A stretch of DNA of 64,000 bases from NCBI GenBank assembly GCA_000697055.1, contig JNDT01002333.1, positions 1 to 64,000 of the forward strand, read 5' to 3'. Below the pieces are notes generated by a model. That model made no database searches. It worked only from the letters and a program-made list of their open reading frames with translations, and was not told where the DNA came from. Source of the DNA: Saksenaea vasiformis B4078. Its lineage: Eukaryota > Mucoromycota > Mucoromycetes > Mucorales > Saksenaeaceae. Position 1 is the first letter of the stretch; each line of letters starts with the position of its first letter. The translations under genes were made by a program, and so were the position numbers. Positions 21,495-32,973 of the stretch are shown here, in pieces.

Positions 21495-23383
21495 ATGAAT
21501 ACAATCCGTATGATTCGGCCTGCTTCTTTTGCTAGAGGATGCCTGAGGCTGTCTGGTACAGCGCTTGAAATCAATGGCCGACAACGGTGTCATCATCCTT
21601 TCTTCTCCTCCTTGGGCGGTCTGGTTACACCGACGCCCTTATACTCTAGACAAATGTATTCTCTTGGCAACGCCTCCGAGGTGGAATCGTACACCATTCC
21701 TGGTGCTCGAGTCTTTGAGCGTTATTTCAACTGTCCTCTCGGTAAACTGGAGGAAAACAACACGGTGTTGCATGAGACTGGCATTCATTAGGAACAATAT
21801 ATAGACTACAGCAACACTGATTCGACCGAGAAGATTCGGGTGTTTGCACGCCAGCTGGTTCCCGTTGGAAAGGAAAACGCGATTAACAGTTTACCTCTTT
21901 TCCTCTATCTCCAGGTAATAATAATAATAAAAAAAGAACCCGGTTTGAATTTCGCATCTAAAAGAAAAGGAACGCAACAATGTGTGTAGGGTGGCCCGGG
22001 CTTTGAGGTCGCACTTCCAAGCAGCGCCACTTCGGGATGGATCAAGGCGGCTTTCGAGCAAGGATATCAGGTCCTTTTGCTCGATCAGAGAGGCACTGGT
22101 TTATCTTCCCAAGTTTCCATTGAATCTTTGGAAGCGCGAGGACTTGGCACGGTGGATGCCAAAGTAGAGTATCTCAGTCATTTCCGTGCAGATAGCATTG
22201 TTCGAGACTGTGAGATCATCCGACACGAACTGACAAAAGATCGTTCCGATAAAGAGGAAAAACGCATTACTCTGCTGGGTCAGAGTTTTGGAGGTTTCTG
22301 CATCGGTACCTACTTGTCTCTTTTGTAAGTGTGTGCGGGAAAAAAAAAGGATGATGTTTTTTTTTTTTTTTTTTTTGCTGACAGCACGATTGTTTGTTCA
22401 TGGTTCAGTCCTACATCTGTCAAAGAGGCGTTCATTACGGGTGGTGTGCCTCCTCTGGTCGATTCTCCGGATGAGGTGTACCGTGCATTGTATCCTCGCA
22501 TGTTGAAGAGAAACAAGCTTTACTATCAAAAGTTTCCTGGTGATGTAGCCCGTGTGCGCAAGATCCATGCCTACCTGTCAGAGAACAAGATAGTCCTACC
22601 CAATGGTGGTGTTCTGTCTCCTCGTCGTTTCCTTCAACTTGGTATTCAGTTTGGTTTCTCTGGTGGCTATGATAGTATCCATGAATTGATCGTTCTTGCT
22701 TCGGATGATTTGGAACGTATGAACCGCTTGGGGTACCGTACCCTCAACCAGTTCCAGCAATTCCAAAGCTGGGACTCCAATGTGATCTACGCTATTCTTC
22801 ACGAAGCCATCTATTGTCAAGGTCAAGCGAGCAACTGGTCGGCAGAGCGAATCCTTTCTTCTGAGTTTTCTCGTGCATTTGAATGGCGTGCAGACCACTT
22901 GAAACCAGATGAGCCTGTTCATTTCACCGGAGAGACCATCTATCCGTTCATGTTCGAAGATTATGCTGAGTTGAGACCTCTGGTGGCTGTGGCTCACCGT
23001 TTAGCTACCATTCAATGGGGATCGCTGTACAATAAGGACGTTTTACGCAAGAACAATGTGCCTGTCGCCGGTGTCAGCTATTTCGATGACATGTAAGATT
23101 ACGTCTTCAAAACTATTTGCCATACTTACGTATTTGGTTTTTTTTTCTTTTTTTTTTCCCTTAGGTATGTCGATCTTGTGCTTTCAGAGGAAACAGCGGG
23201 TACAATCCAAGGGTTCCAACAATGGATCACAAATGAATATGCGCACAAGTAAGTATCCCACCTGCTGAGTTGATCTGTCTGGCATATTAACTACTAGTCC
23301 ATAGTGGTTTGAGAGCGGATGGAGAGCGTATTTTAAATTATCTGATCAAGTTGGCACGCGGCGAAGAAAATTACAACCGTTAA
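21495..23383 (+). CDS. Proline-iminopeptidase-like alpha/beta hydrolase (S33 family)
   Basis: This is likely an aminopeptidase releasing N-terminal proline. The ATG at 21495 opens an Arg-rich, acid-free leader (MNTIRMIRPASFARGCLRLS) that could target mitochondria; a start at the later Met in QMYSLGNAS would remove it. Splicing at CTCG/GTAAAC..TATATAG removes an in-frame TAG and gives FNCPLDYSNTDSTEKIRVFA, the family N-terminal block. Then come QGGPGFE (oxyanion loop), LLDQRGTGLSS, GQSFGGF (nucleophile Ser) and a helical cap (about 22560-23000). Near the end are GVSYFDDMYVD (candidate Asp) and EYAHNGLRADGERI (candidate His). It ends at 23383 with about five introns. Confidence 0.88.
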
Positions 23384-23610
23384 TAGATCAATCACACTAA
23401 AGAAGACGAGGACGACGATGACTGACGGTTTAAAATTTTCGCCGAGCATTGATATAATATATAAAACAAAGTTTCGTCGTGTGATAGACCAAACCGGACG
23501 ACTTGGGATTTCGCGAAGAAAAAAAAAAAGCGCTTCAAATTTTCGCCGAAGTTAATTCATATAAAAGTTCATCGTGTGAAAATGTGCCCTTTTTCATTGT
23601 TCTCCGTGGG

Positions 23611-24705
23611 ATGGTTCATTCTACCAACATTACTGTTGTTGGCGCTGGCGTTACGGGCCTAACAACAGCTTTGATATTAAAGAAAAGAAGTTATGATGTT
23701 ACGGTGATGGCCAAATGGTTCCCTGGAGACATGTCCATTGAATACACATCGCCTTGGGCAGGTAATGCCGTTGAAGTGGCCACTGCATTTTAACACAACA
23801 TCGTGCAAATGACTAAGGTGCTCATTGGCGAACCATGGCGCCGAATACAGACCCGGTGTTGCAACGTAAGAGGATAACCTGCTGCGTACAAGCGAACAGA
23901 AGAATATTGACTTTGTTCATTGCAGAGTTTGATACCATTTCATACAAGAAATTCATGGAGTTGGGTGCAACCATGTCTGAAGAAACAGGTGTTATGCATG
24001 TCTCTGGAATTGACTACTATGATGTGATTGTCCCAGAGACAAACGATCCATGGTTCCGACATGTTGTGAAGAATGTAAGTTGTTATTGATTGTTTATTCG
24101 AGCACATGTAATAATAAACAGATTTGCTTCACGTCATTAGTTCCAGTTCATACCACTGTCCGAGTTGCCAAAAGGAGCAAAGGTCGGTCATCAGTACTTG
24201 ACAGGTAAAATAATAATAGTCATGCAGAAAGAAGAGACTGACTGACATGCTATCTGAAGTTGTCATTAATACGCCGCTATACTTGAAATGGCTTCTCCGA
24301 CAATTCATATCACTGGGTGGACGTACCCAACGGCGGACGTTAACGAGTCTATCCGACGTGTTTGAGCCAGGTGTGGCTGCTGTCGTGAACTGTACCGGTT
24401 TAGGTGCGCGTCAGCTTGTCCCAGATCCGTTGGTTTTCCCCACACGCGGCCAGACCGTGATTGTGAAAGGCTCCCACATCCGAAAGACAATAACTCACGT
24501 CGGTAATGACTGATCCATATGCAAAAGAAAAAGCAGGATTGTCTCAAACGATAGGAAAAAAAAAGGCAAAGGCTTTATCAATTATGTGATTCCTCGGTCG
24601 GATGATACGATTGTTTTAGGAGGAACAACACAGGAAAATGACGCGTAAGAAAGAAAGAAAGAGAAGAAGATGGCAAAACACTGATCTCTCTCTCTCTCCC
24701 TCCCT

Positions 24706-24751
<46 letters not shown>

Positions 24752-25155
24752 GACACAAACACACACACACACACACACGCACACACACACACATGATTAG
24801 TACACCGACGGTGGATGAAGCAACGGCAGAATCCATTCTACAAAAGACGCAGGCTCTATGTCCTGAACTGACAAGCCATGGACCATTGGAGATTGTACGA
24901 AACGCTGTTGGTCTACGTCCTACACGTAAAGGTGGTGTGCGCATGGAAAATGAATACTATGGTTGAGTCTATCCTAGCCACACGGAAAGTGTGTCTAAAC
25001 TTTGCCGTAAAAAATTAGATACCAGACAAGGAGTACGGATTCTTGTGACCCATGCTTATGGTCATGGTGGGTTCGGTTACCAATCCAGCTGGGGGGCAGC
25101 GGAAAAGGTTGCCGATCTAGTCGAAAAGGGTCTTTTTGCGACATCCAAACTTTGA
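23611..25155 (+). CDS. D-amino-acid oxidase, peroxisomal
   Basis: This FAD enzyme oxidises D-amino acids to 2-oxo acids, releasing ammonia and hydrogen peroxide. The N-terminal dinucleotide fold is [19 protein letters not shown]. Splicing after PWAG gives SPWAGAHWRTM, then [43 protein letters not shown] (substrate Arg block) and [19 protein letters not shown]. The protein ends in SKL, a perfect peroxisomal targeting signal. About seven introns are present; one holds a long CT/CA microsatellite. A degenerate relative follows directly downstream on the same strand. Confidence 0.93.
24685..24793. repeat. Compound (CT)n/(AC)n microsatellite in an intron
   Basis: A pyrimidine CT tract of about 65 bp is joined to an AC tract of about 35 bp within an intron of the D-amino-acid oxidase gene. 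Confidence 0.95.
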
Positions 25156-25302
25156 CGTTACCTTTTTCGTCACAGCGCAAAATGCAAAGCATATGCAAAC
25201 TAGAAAGAGTGAGAAGAAAAAAAAACAAAAACAAAAGCTCCTTTTTTTTCTTTTCTTCTAGAAAACACACAGACATAACTATTTGCTTGTTTTTCTTTCT
25301 TA

Positions 25303-26539
25303 ATGAATACCTATCCCAAGATACATGTCATTGGTGCTGATATTGTTGCTCTTACAACGGCACTCTTACTTCAGAATGAAGGATACGATGTCACTGTCGT
25401 AGCCGCTCAATTTCCATCCGACCCAATACCACCAAGCGTGCCTTGCTCTGTTTGGTGGCATACTTCTGATGCCAACCTTGATGCACGGACAAAACGTAGA
25501 GAACGCATTAAAAAAACAAAAAGAAAGGTTTCTAACGACACTGAGATGTCGCCAACTTAGGTTATGAGATCACCACCTTTCATATGTACTGGGAGCTGGT
25601 GAAATCAAGGGCGGCTGAGACTGGTCTCATGGTTGTGTCAGCGTGTGAATACTTCCAAAACACGCTACCTGATGTCTGGTGGAAGAAAGAAGTACCCAGT
25701 GTAAGCTATACAGAAAGAGGGGGGAAAGAAAAGGCATTGCTTAATGATGGTATGTTAGTACGAAGTGATTGAAAAAGAAAATCTTCCCCCTGGCGTTTTG
25801 TTTGGACATCGATTTACAACAGGTTAAGAGAAAAGCATGTGAAAAATGGGGATCCGCTGATGTTATGTAGTGGTGCTTGACCCCTTGAAATATCTACGGT
25901 GGCTTGAATTGAAGTTTCGATCGCTGGGAGGCAAACGGAAGTATCAGTCTGTGTCATGTGTCGAGGAGGCCCTGGAGGATGATACGATGGATATTATTGT
26001 CAACTGTCTCGGCGAATCGGCGTCGCCTTCTTTAGTAGATCGACGGGAGTCATCGACTGTCAAAACCACACAGTTGGTCTCAGAAGTCTGTCCAATTCGC
26101 ACTGTAGTATCTGTCAAGGGTGACACCCAGTTGCAGATCGTGCCACGTTTGACGGGGGAAGCAACCATTGCGTCCTCATCCTCATTATCTCAGATGGACA
26201 CCATTAAGGAAGCAAGTAAATTTTATCCAGATGTTGGGCGATTACAAGCATTCGATTGCAAAGTGGATGGATGTCAAGTACGAGCAGGCGGACCTCGATT
26301 AGAAAATATGTTTCTAGGTAGGCCCACACACACATGCACTTGGATTTTGTAACTAAATAGCCTCAGCAGCTCAACCGTCTAGCAGGCGCGTATTGATCAC
26401 ACATCATTATGGCCATGATGAACATGGGTACTTATCCAGCTGGGGAACGGCGCGACATGCTGTGGATCTTGTGAAGGAGGGTTGGGTAGCGTTACAGGAG
26501 CAATCAAGTAGCATTCGTTCGTTACTGGCACAGTTGTGA
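25303..26539 (+). CDS. Degenerate D-amino-acid oxidase paralogue
   Basis: This is a tandem relative of the upstream oxidase with the same exon order: IHVIGADIVALTTALLLQNE, YELVKSRAAETGLMV-like block, EKENLPPGVLFGHRFTTG, VLDPLKYLRWLELKFRSLGG and HHYGHDEHGYLSSWGTARH. Key cofactor motifs are changed. The GxGxxG loop reads [15 protein letters not shown] reads [21 protein letters not shown] reads GHDEHGYLSSWG, and the C-terminus is AQL instead of the peroxisomal SKL. Exons still join in frame and the stop is at the expected place. It is therefore either a recently silenced gene or a non-catalytic protein with a new role. The intron near 25490-25560 is uncertain. Confidence 0.72.
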
Positions 26540-26555
26540 TGGTATAGACGTAAAC

Positions 26556-26557
<2 letters not shown>

Positions 26558-26613
<56 letters not shown>
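26558..26613. repeat. (GA)n microsatellite
   Basis: About 28 perfect AG dinucleotides lie in the 87-bp gap between the two convergent genes (oxidase paralogue and SDHAF3). Confidence 0.97.
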
Positions 26614-26614
<1 letters not shown>

Positions 26615-26625
26615 TTCTCTTTTTT

Positions 26626-27097
26626 TTATTCCTGTTTCTCGTCGCCTATCGCCCGTTTCAATTCACTTCGCAATTCATACAGTTGACCAAGCTGTTCATC
26701 ACTCATTTTCTCTAACAACTGTGGATCTAGCTTTTTACCCCACCCGTCGGCAGGCATGTTGAAACTTCGGACGAGGGGATCATCAGCAGGGGCCGCAGTG
26801 ACTTTAGGGTTGGGCGCAGTTTGTGCTTTAAATGTGTCCAGATAGCTGTGGGTTGTATGCGATCAGTGGTGACAAAAGGAGGATTCGGTCCATTGCGACT
26901 TACTCTTGCCATTGCGAAACAAAGCCGACGATATGAGCAGGATTATCAATATCCTTGTGTCGTCTAAATTCGGACTTGACGTAATCGTCACCCATGGCCC
27001 GCATGGCGGGAGGCATGTACCGATGAACTCGTAAGATTTCACGGTACAGCTGTAATGGTGCCAGTAGGATCTTTGCTTCTCGGGCGCCTCGAGTCAT
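26626..27097 (-). CDS. SDH7: Succinate dehydrogenase assembly factor 3 (Sdh7/ACN9, LYR family)
   Basis: This small mitochondrial matrix LYR protein protects and matures the iron-sulfur subunit of complex II. The ATG at 27097 gives [20 protein letters not shown] with the LYR tripeptide, followed by the family hallmark [20 protein letters not shown] and [19 protein letters not shown]. One intron interrupts the codon after SQWQ (GTAAGT..CCACAG, about 26854-26909). The C-terminal half ([20 protein letters not shown]...) ends at 26626. It is divergent from the ELG1 gene and convergent with the oxidase paralogue. Confidence 0.93.
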
Positions 27098-27579
27098 TAT
27101 CGCAAGGGGTGTGTGTGTGTGGAGGGAAGGTGCAATTAGAACTCCGTGATATTTTTTTTCTTTTGTAAGTTTCACCATCATCCAGGGCTCCAGCGGATAG
27201 CTAGGATCCAGCCGGCAAATCTTTAGAAAATGCTGTCTGGACATGATTTCAGGCCGTGCCTTCGTCTACCACATGTTTTAGAGTAGATAATACAGCACAA
27301 TACTTATCGCTTGCTGTCATCCTTGCACGTTCTTCATCGAAAGAAGTTTCCTTTTTTTTTTGGGAGTCAGTTCTGCATTGGCTCTATTTCACGATACCAT
27401 TGCATTCGCCATCAATGGCACATCTCTCGAGTTTTTTTTATAACTATGTTGAGTCTCTTCGCTTTGTACAATGCGCCCGTCATTCACTTGGACATGCGCA
27501 ATTTAAAGTCACGGGTTATCCAAAAAAGAAATCCTTTTCAGGAGAGGGAGATCTCCATGCCCTGTTTCCACGCCTTGAC

Positions 27580-29822
27580 ATGACGGATTCCTCTCTACCT
27601 CGGAGACGTTTGAATCCTTTCTTCCTCCCAGGCGGCGATCTGAGGAATGATAGGAATGGCAGAGATCTTGGCGATCGTCCCACGATCAAGGTGAAAAAGC
27701 CAACGCTACCCCGTCGACTGCCCATGCCGGTACCCTCACCGGTACCTTCGCCAGCGCCAGAAGCCAAACAACCGGAAAAGAAACTGCATCCTTTCTTTCT
27801 CAAGGCTGAAAAATCAGCGAAAAAGGAAGAGCCTGCAAAGAAAGAGTCATCCTTTGTTGTTCCTGCGTTGCCACCACAAATAGCTTCTGTTAAAGAAACG
27901 CGACAATCAGGATGCGATGCGCTCTGGCCAGACAAAGTGGTGTTTCAAGGAGGGCATGTCTTTGAACAGTATGCGACGCAAGCTGTCCACGCGTTACCTG
28001 TATCAAAAAGGGAATCGAATAGGTGTTCCACGCATCATGCTGACATGATTCATGCAAGTGCTTCAAAGTTCTTTTCATCATCACCGCGCCGTAAAATGAT
28101 GACAGCTCCCAAGTTCCAGTCAACTCGAAAGCTTTCCAAAGTGCAGATCAAAGAATTGATGGATTTTCTTTATCCTTCCTGGGAAATGGACGTATGTCAG
28201 TCTATTCTAACTGCCATGTTTGAACGTCCAACATCAGCCGCTATATCATCCCACATGTGGACAGATAGATATCGCCCTCACCAGGTGTCCCATTTGTTGG
28301 GCAATCGCTGCCATTATAGCTATCTTCAAAAATGGCTCCATCGCATGAAAGTTTCATCAACAACAACCAAAGAAAACACAGAGAACTCCTGTTCAGATGG
28401 TAGCGAAACCTGGGATAGTGATCAAGAGGAAGAAGAAGATTTCATGATACCAGACCGACGGAGGAAAAGGATACGATCGAACATGATTTTGCTCGTTGGG
28501 AAACATGGCATTGGAAAAACGGCTGCCGTGTATACAGTAGCGGAGGCAGAGGGATACCAAGTATTTGAGATCAATGCTGGAGGGAGACGGTCGGGCAAGG
28601 ATGTGATGGCTGCTGTAGGAGAGATGACAAAAAATCATCAGGTCAGGTACACGAGTAAACGAGCACGAGAAGAAATTATAGAAGAAGAACGATCGACAAA
28701 CCATTTCGGGAGCAAACAACAACAACAATTGTTTGGTGCTCGGAATCCCGGTCCTCAGCAAAGTTTAATTTTATTGGAAGAAGTGGATATACTCTATGAA
28801 CAAGATAAAGGCTTTTGGTCAGCAGTAACTGAGTTGGCCCAGACCAGCAAACGCCCCATCGTCATGACGTGCAATGGTAAAGAAAAGCAGAAAAGAAGGA
28901 ACACGTCTGACTTGTAGTTTTTCTTTTTTTTTTTTTTTTCCTTTAGATCTTTCTGTGCTTCCATTACATACCTTGTACCTTCAAACGACGTTGAAACTTG
29001 ACGAACCTTCGAAAGACGAGTTATTACCTTATCTTCAACTTATTACCTTAGCAGAAGGTTATCTTGTCGAGAAAAAAGATCTTGCGAGTCTTGTGGCTGT
29101 CCTCGGCCGAGATCTGCGTAAGCTTCTGGTTACGCTGGAAATGTGGTGCAGACATAGCCAAGATTCCCCATTTTCAACATCTGAGAACGAGAATAAGGTC
29201 GTTTATGAATGTCCGAATATCTTTGCCGAGTACATGAGCATGGGCGATCTTATCAATCAAAGCGACAGTCTAGACGCCGGTAACTGCAGTACTCTTCTTG
29301 AGAGGTATAGCAGCCAATCGGCAGGTGTTTGCATGCATTACTTGACAGGCGAGACTGACAACGTCCCGTACGATTTGAGTTCGCTCAGCCACGCCATGGA
29401 CATGTCAGTGATAACAGATCTTTGGAGTACGCGACCCTACCAGGTACATGCTCGCTTGATTTCTTTTCTTTTTTTTTCTTTTTTTTTTGGGTGTCTTACA
29501 AATACTTTTGCCTAGATGAACGAAAATCAAAGTCAAGCAGATGCCGATTGTGTGCTGGGCTATAAACGGATCGAAAATGTACCTTCTTTAGACCATCATA
29601 TGGAGTCTGTCCTACATGCGTTGCAAGGTTGTATGAGAATGACCTCTTCTGCGTGGCGGAGATGTATTGAAGGCGAGAGACCGGAATGGGGGGAATTATG
29701 TCGCAAACGGTCAGTTTGTCAAATCAAGTACGCCATACTGCATGAGAACTAAAGAAATCAATTATTGTTTTCCCAGGCAATCATCGACAAATAAGCGCAT
29801 AAAATTGGCGGACGGAGCATAA
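27580..29822 (+). CDS. ELG1: Elg1/ATAD5-type PCNA unloader (RFC-like AAA+ ATPase)
   Basis: This is the large subunit of the alternative clamp loader that removes PCNA from chromatin after replication. The ATG at 27580 is chosen because MTDSSLPRRRLNPFFLPG starts with one of two hPFF motifs (the second is KKLHPFFLK). The earlier in-frame region is low quality and overlaps the shared promoter. Later parts are SHMWTDRYRPHQVSHLLGN (RFC box), Walker A VGKHGIGKTAAV, ELNAGGRRSGKDV-like sensor loop, and Walker B LILLEEVDILYEQDKGFW. Lid and collar helices continue (LAEGYLVEKKDLASLV; HAMDMSVITDLWS). Four exons are seen; the last adds QSSTNKRIKLADGA and the stop at 29822. At roughly 680 residues it is shorter than yeast Elg1 (791), mainly in the tails. 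Confidence 0.87.
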
Positions 29823-30547
29823 AGTTGTACATCGTTTCCTGTTCAAACCGGATCACTGCAACCATCGATTTATCGTGCCTGATCGATTGCCAAATTCAAG
29901 TAGGTTCGGAAAGCCTGCTAGCGTGCCACCATGCTAGCTAAAGAAGTTAGTCATAATACAGAATTTGTGTTTCATGGCATCATGACCAACTTTTTTTTTT
30001 GGCATGGATCGCCTTGTACTTCGGTTTCTGGATTTCAGCATAGTCTGCATTTAAGCAGCTGCGATTTTCCTAAAATAGTTGCTCACCTCCATGGGAGGAT
30101 ACGCAATTTGGGAAAGGCATTGATCGTTTCTTCTTTTCCTACCCTCTAAATTCCTAACGACTTCATACTCAAGCGTGTATTCTATTGGATGAAATACTTC
30201 ATCGATCTACTACTGCTTGGTACAACTATTTGGGACGACATGTTTAAGCAAGTAGCTATAGCCTATTTGGGGAAGTACAGCCGACATATGTTCTTGCATT
30301 AGAGTCATCTCAAAATCGGTTGTAACCTGCATGGCAGTGCGTCTGTCCTACATGAGAGCATATCATCTCCTGGCGCGCTTATATGTATATATTTGCTCGT
30401 CTGTTTGAGATGATTCGGCTTTGAAGTGATTATTCTTCCGTTCATCCAAGACTACGATTTGCGTGTCATGTTTCTTCCGTGTTACGTGCTTATCACTGAT
30501 GGCTTTTCGTTGTCTGAGGGAAAAGAGGTACCAGAGACAGAGTGTCA

Positions 30548-30830
30548 TCACGTCGTGCAAAGGACGTGTTAAGGGTTTGTCTCGTTAGAGATAGGGTTCT
30601 TCGTCTAATGCAAGAGGTGTATCAATGACTAGATGCCTTTTGTTCCATGCATAAAACGTGTCAATGAATAGATTTCTTTTGTCCCTTACAAAAGACGTAT
30701 CATTGATCGGATCCGCGCTACTTCATGCAAACGATGTGTCAGAAAGAGGAATTCATTGCCTCATACATTAAGATGTGTTGAAGAAGATAGATTTCTTTTG
30801 TCTCATACAAAAGACAACTTTAAGATAACG
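30548..30830. repeat. Degenerate tandem array, about 40-bp unit, 6-7 copies
   Basis: Successive units share TTTTGTYYCATRCAAAAGAC followed by GTGTCAATGAATAGAT-like sequence. Recognisable starts lie near 30600, 30640, 30680, 30720, 30755 and 30795. Units differ by several substitutions and small length changes, so the array is old. Its right end is 40 bp before repeat copy B. Confidence 0.6.
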
Positions 30831-30871
30831 GAAAGTGATGCGTTCTTAAGGGGAATATTAATCTTCCCTTT

Positions 30872-31460
30872 TTCTCTTTGGCTCTGTTGACACAAATGTC
30901 TCCGGTAAGGATATCAGTTTTTTTCTTTTTTCTTTTTTTCATTACATATCCAGGATCAATCAATGGCCTTTTGTCTGTCGTCCAGGCTGCAGGACCTCTG
31001 CCCCGAGCCGTTTAGGCTATGTTGGTACTTAACGCTCCTCGCTTAAGTAAGCGTATGTTGTCGCATTCAGGATTTACTCATTTTCCACGATAGGGTGCCA
31101 AACGATGAATCGCTTCAAGTCCTTTTCAGACCGTTTATTATACATTGGCTTCTAAGCCAAAGGGTAAACCCTCGCCTCCTCGCCGCCTTAGGTGCGGGGC
31201 TGCGCCGCTACCACTGGGAAGGAATACCCTTCGGGGTTACGTAGGATAGTATCCAATGTCATCTCATTTGCTAACCATGGGCTATTTCCAATAAGTCTTG
31301 TGCGTCCACTGGTGAGACCAAATCCATGTAAGCTGATTGAAAAAATGTGTGTACTAACGGCTGCACACTCAATCCTCTTCTTGAGCACGAACTCAACTCT
31401 CGGGTGTCTCAACAATTTTTACTCACAGCTACGTAAGATGAATCCAATAACCCGGTGTGA
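30872..31460 (+). repeat. Dispersed repeat family, copy B
   Basis: This is the longest full match to copy A. It has CTTTGGCTCTGTT, ACATATCCAGGATCA, GACCTCTGCCCCGAGCCG, ATGTTGTCGCATTCAGG, ATCGCTTCAAGTCC, GGTGCGGGGCTGCG, ATACCCTTCGGGGTTACG and TTTGCTAACCATGGG in the same order. No conserved open frame is visible. Confidence 0.75.
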
Positions 31461-31849
31461 AACACAGGATCGTCCATCATTCGGGACGTCAGTTAGACCT
31501 TTGTTCAAATGAGACCCATAATGAGAAGCAACTCGTATCCAACTTTTCTGTGGATCTCCCATTCCGTGTTATAAAAGTGAATTAGGAATAGGTTTATTGA
31601 CATGAAAGACCTTTCGTGATAATGGAATGTTCCAAGGTAACGACAAGCGTTTTCTATTTCGTTTAACTCCTGTGGTAAGCATCGCAAACATCACAATTTT
31701 TGCTTACTCCATCGCTTAGATTGCATTCCATGTGTATTCTGGATCAATTTAGTTATAACCTGCTCCCTATATCATACAAGGAAAATAGAGATAGAAAGAA
31801 AAAGGAAGCTGTCGATCCAACGGTACATTTATTTTACAAGTGCCAAAAG

Positions 31850-32130
31850 ACCTGCCAGATTGCTGTGATGGTTCATGTCCTCTGCAATCGTTGCTAGCGG
31901 GACCGGTCGCTTTTGAGAAGCCGCAACCATTTATAACTTTATCCCCCACCAGTCAATTGTGCGGGGGAGGCCCCTGCTGTTGGGCAGGTATCTTTACCCT
32001 TTGGGGGTTAAAGTGAACGTACCTCAAAATACAGCCAAGGTATTAACCATGAAAATACTGGTTAAATAAGTTTATGTCTCCCAAGCCCGCGTACCTTAAG
32101 CCAAGTGAATGTAGTAATAATGCATATTCG
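31850..32130 (+). repeat. Dispersed repeat family, copy C (partial)
   Basis: Shared blocks are TTCATGTCCTCTGCAATCG (about 31872), a GC-rich stretch with GCGGGGGAGGCCCC, then TACCCTTTGGGGGTTAAA (about 31993) and TATTAACCATGAAAAT (about 32040), in the same order and spacing class as copies A and B. Confidence 0.55.
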
Positions 32131-32973
32131 ATACTTTTCTTAGACTTAGCATCGACATTGAGTAGCGCACTCGACAAGCAGTGGTCAGAATATAGATTGG
32201 TATTTAAGTTTGACAAACAGCCCTGCTTCATGTTACATGCTCCGATTTAGCTGCATTATTCCGTTCGCGCGGTGGACGAAAATCTTTGAAGGATATCGGT
32301 TGGGAGAAATCCACATGTGAGCTACCATTCTATGATGATACCATGCTGCTCTAAAGCGGAATCTATCCGTTAGTAGCCATTTTTAGGAAAAAGGTAGCTT
32401 TTCCGTCGTCATGTAGAGTATGATGTGGCGCGTCCTTAGGATACAATAATAAAATCCATTTGAACCATTGGATAGCTAGGAGGCGTTAGCTAGCGATTCC
32501 TATCGTCATTTAATATAAATCAATGAGTATGGCCCATCTCGGGTTTGTTTGATCATATGCATAGTAAGGTGACAGTAAAGAGAGGGATGTCTTATCTATT
32601 TCAAAACAAAAAAAATTGTTATCTCCTGTGTCTATGTGTAGTGCGCCATAATGAGTCAAGTGGTACATGCAGTGGTGGGTGTGGAACCGACAATGGTGGT
32701 GCAAGAAAAAAAAGAAAAATAGGAGGGGTTTCCATATATGTCTGGATGCAGTGCTTTGACCGAGATCCTCTTTCTCCTCGCTCTTCTGCTCCCCCTTTTT
32801 TTCCTTAAAAGATATGCTTGAAAACCTTTTTTCTTCCCTTTTTCTCTATTAAATTGCTTTTTTGCCGCCACCACTTATTATTATTATTATTATTCAGTTC
32901 TCTCCACCTTTTCTGACGACGCCATAAGAAAGAAAAAGAACAACGAACGAATACCAAAAGGAAAACGAGTCCT

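Larger units (their letters stand above)
29823..32973. other. 3.1 kb repeat-rich intergenic region
   Basis: No gene was recognised. It holds a degenerate array of about 40-bp units (30548-30830), two copies of the dispersed repeat (30872-31460 and 31850-32130), scattered poly-T tracts and a (TTA)n run just before the LIM-RhoGAP gene (about 32875-32895). Confidence 0.7.

Noticed and set aside
21780..21803. In-frame stop in the iminopeptidase gene
   Set aside because: It lies inside an intron (GTAAAC..TATATAG) whose removal gives the expected NCPLDYSN block.
27256..27579. Upstream start for the ELG1 gene at 27256
   Set aside because: The added 108 residues are unlike the family and overlap the shared promoter with SDH7; MTDSSLPRRRLNPFF at 27580 is the better start.
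30548..30830. CRISPR-like spaced repeats
   Set aside because: The units are contiguous degenerate tandem repeats in a eukaryotic genome, without unique spacers or cas genes.
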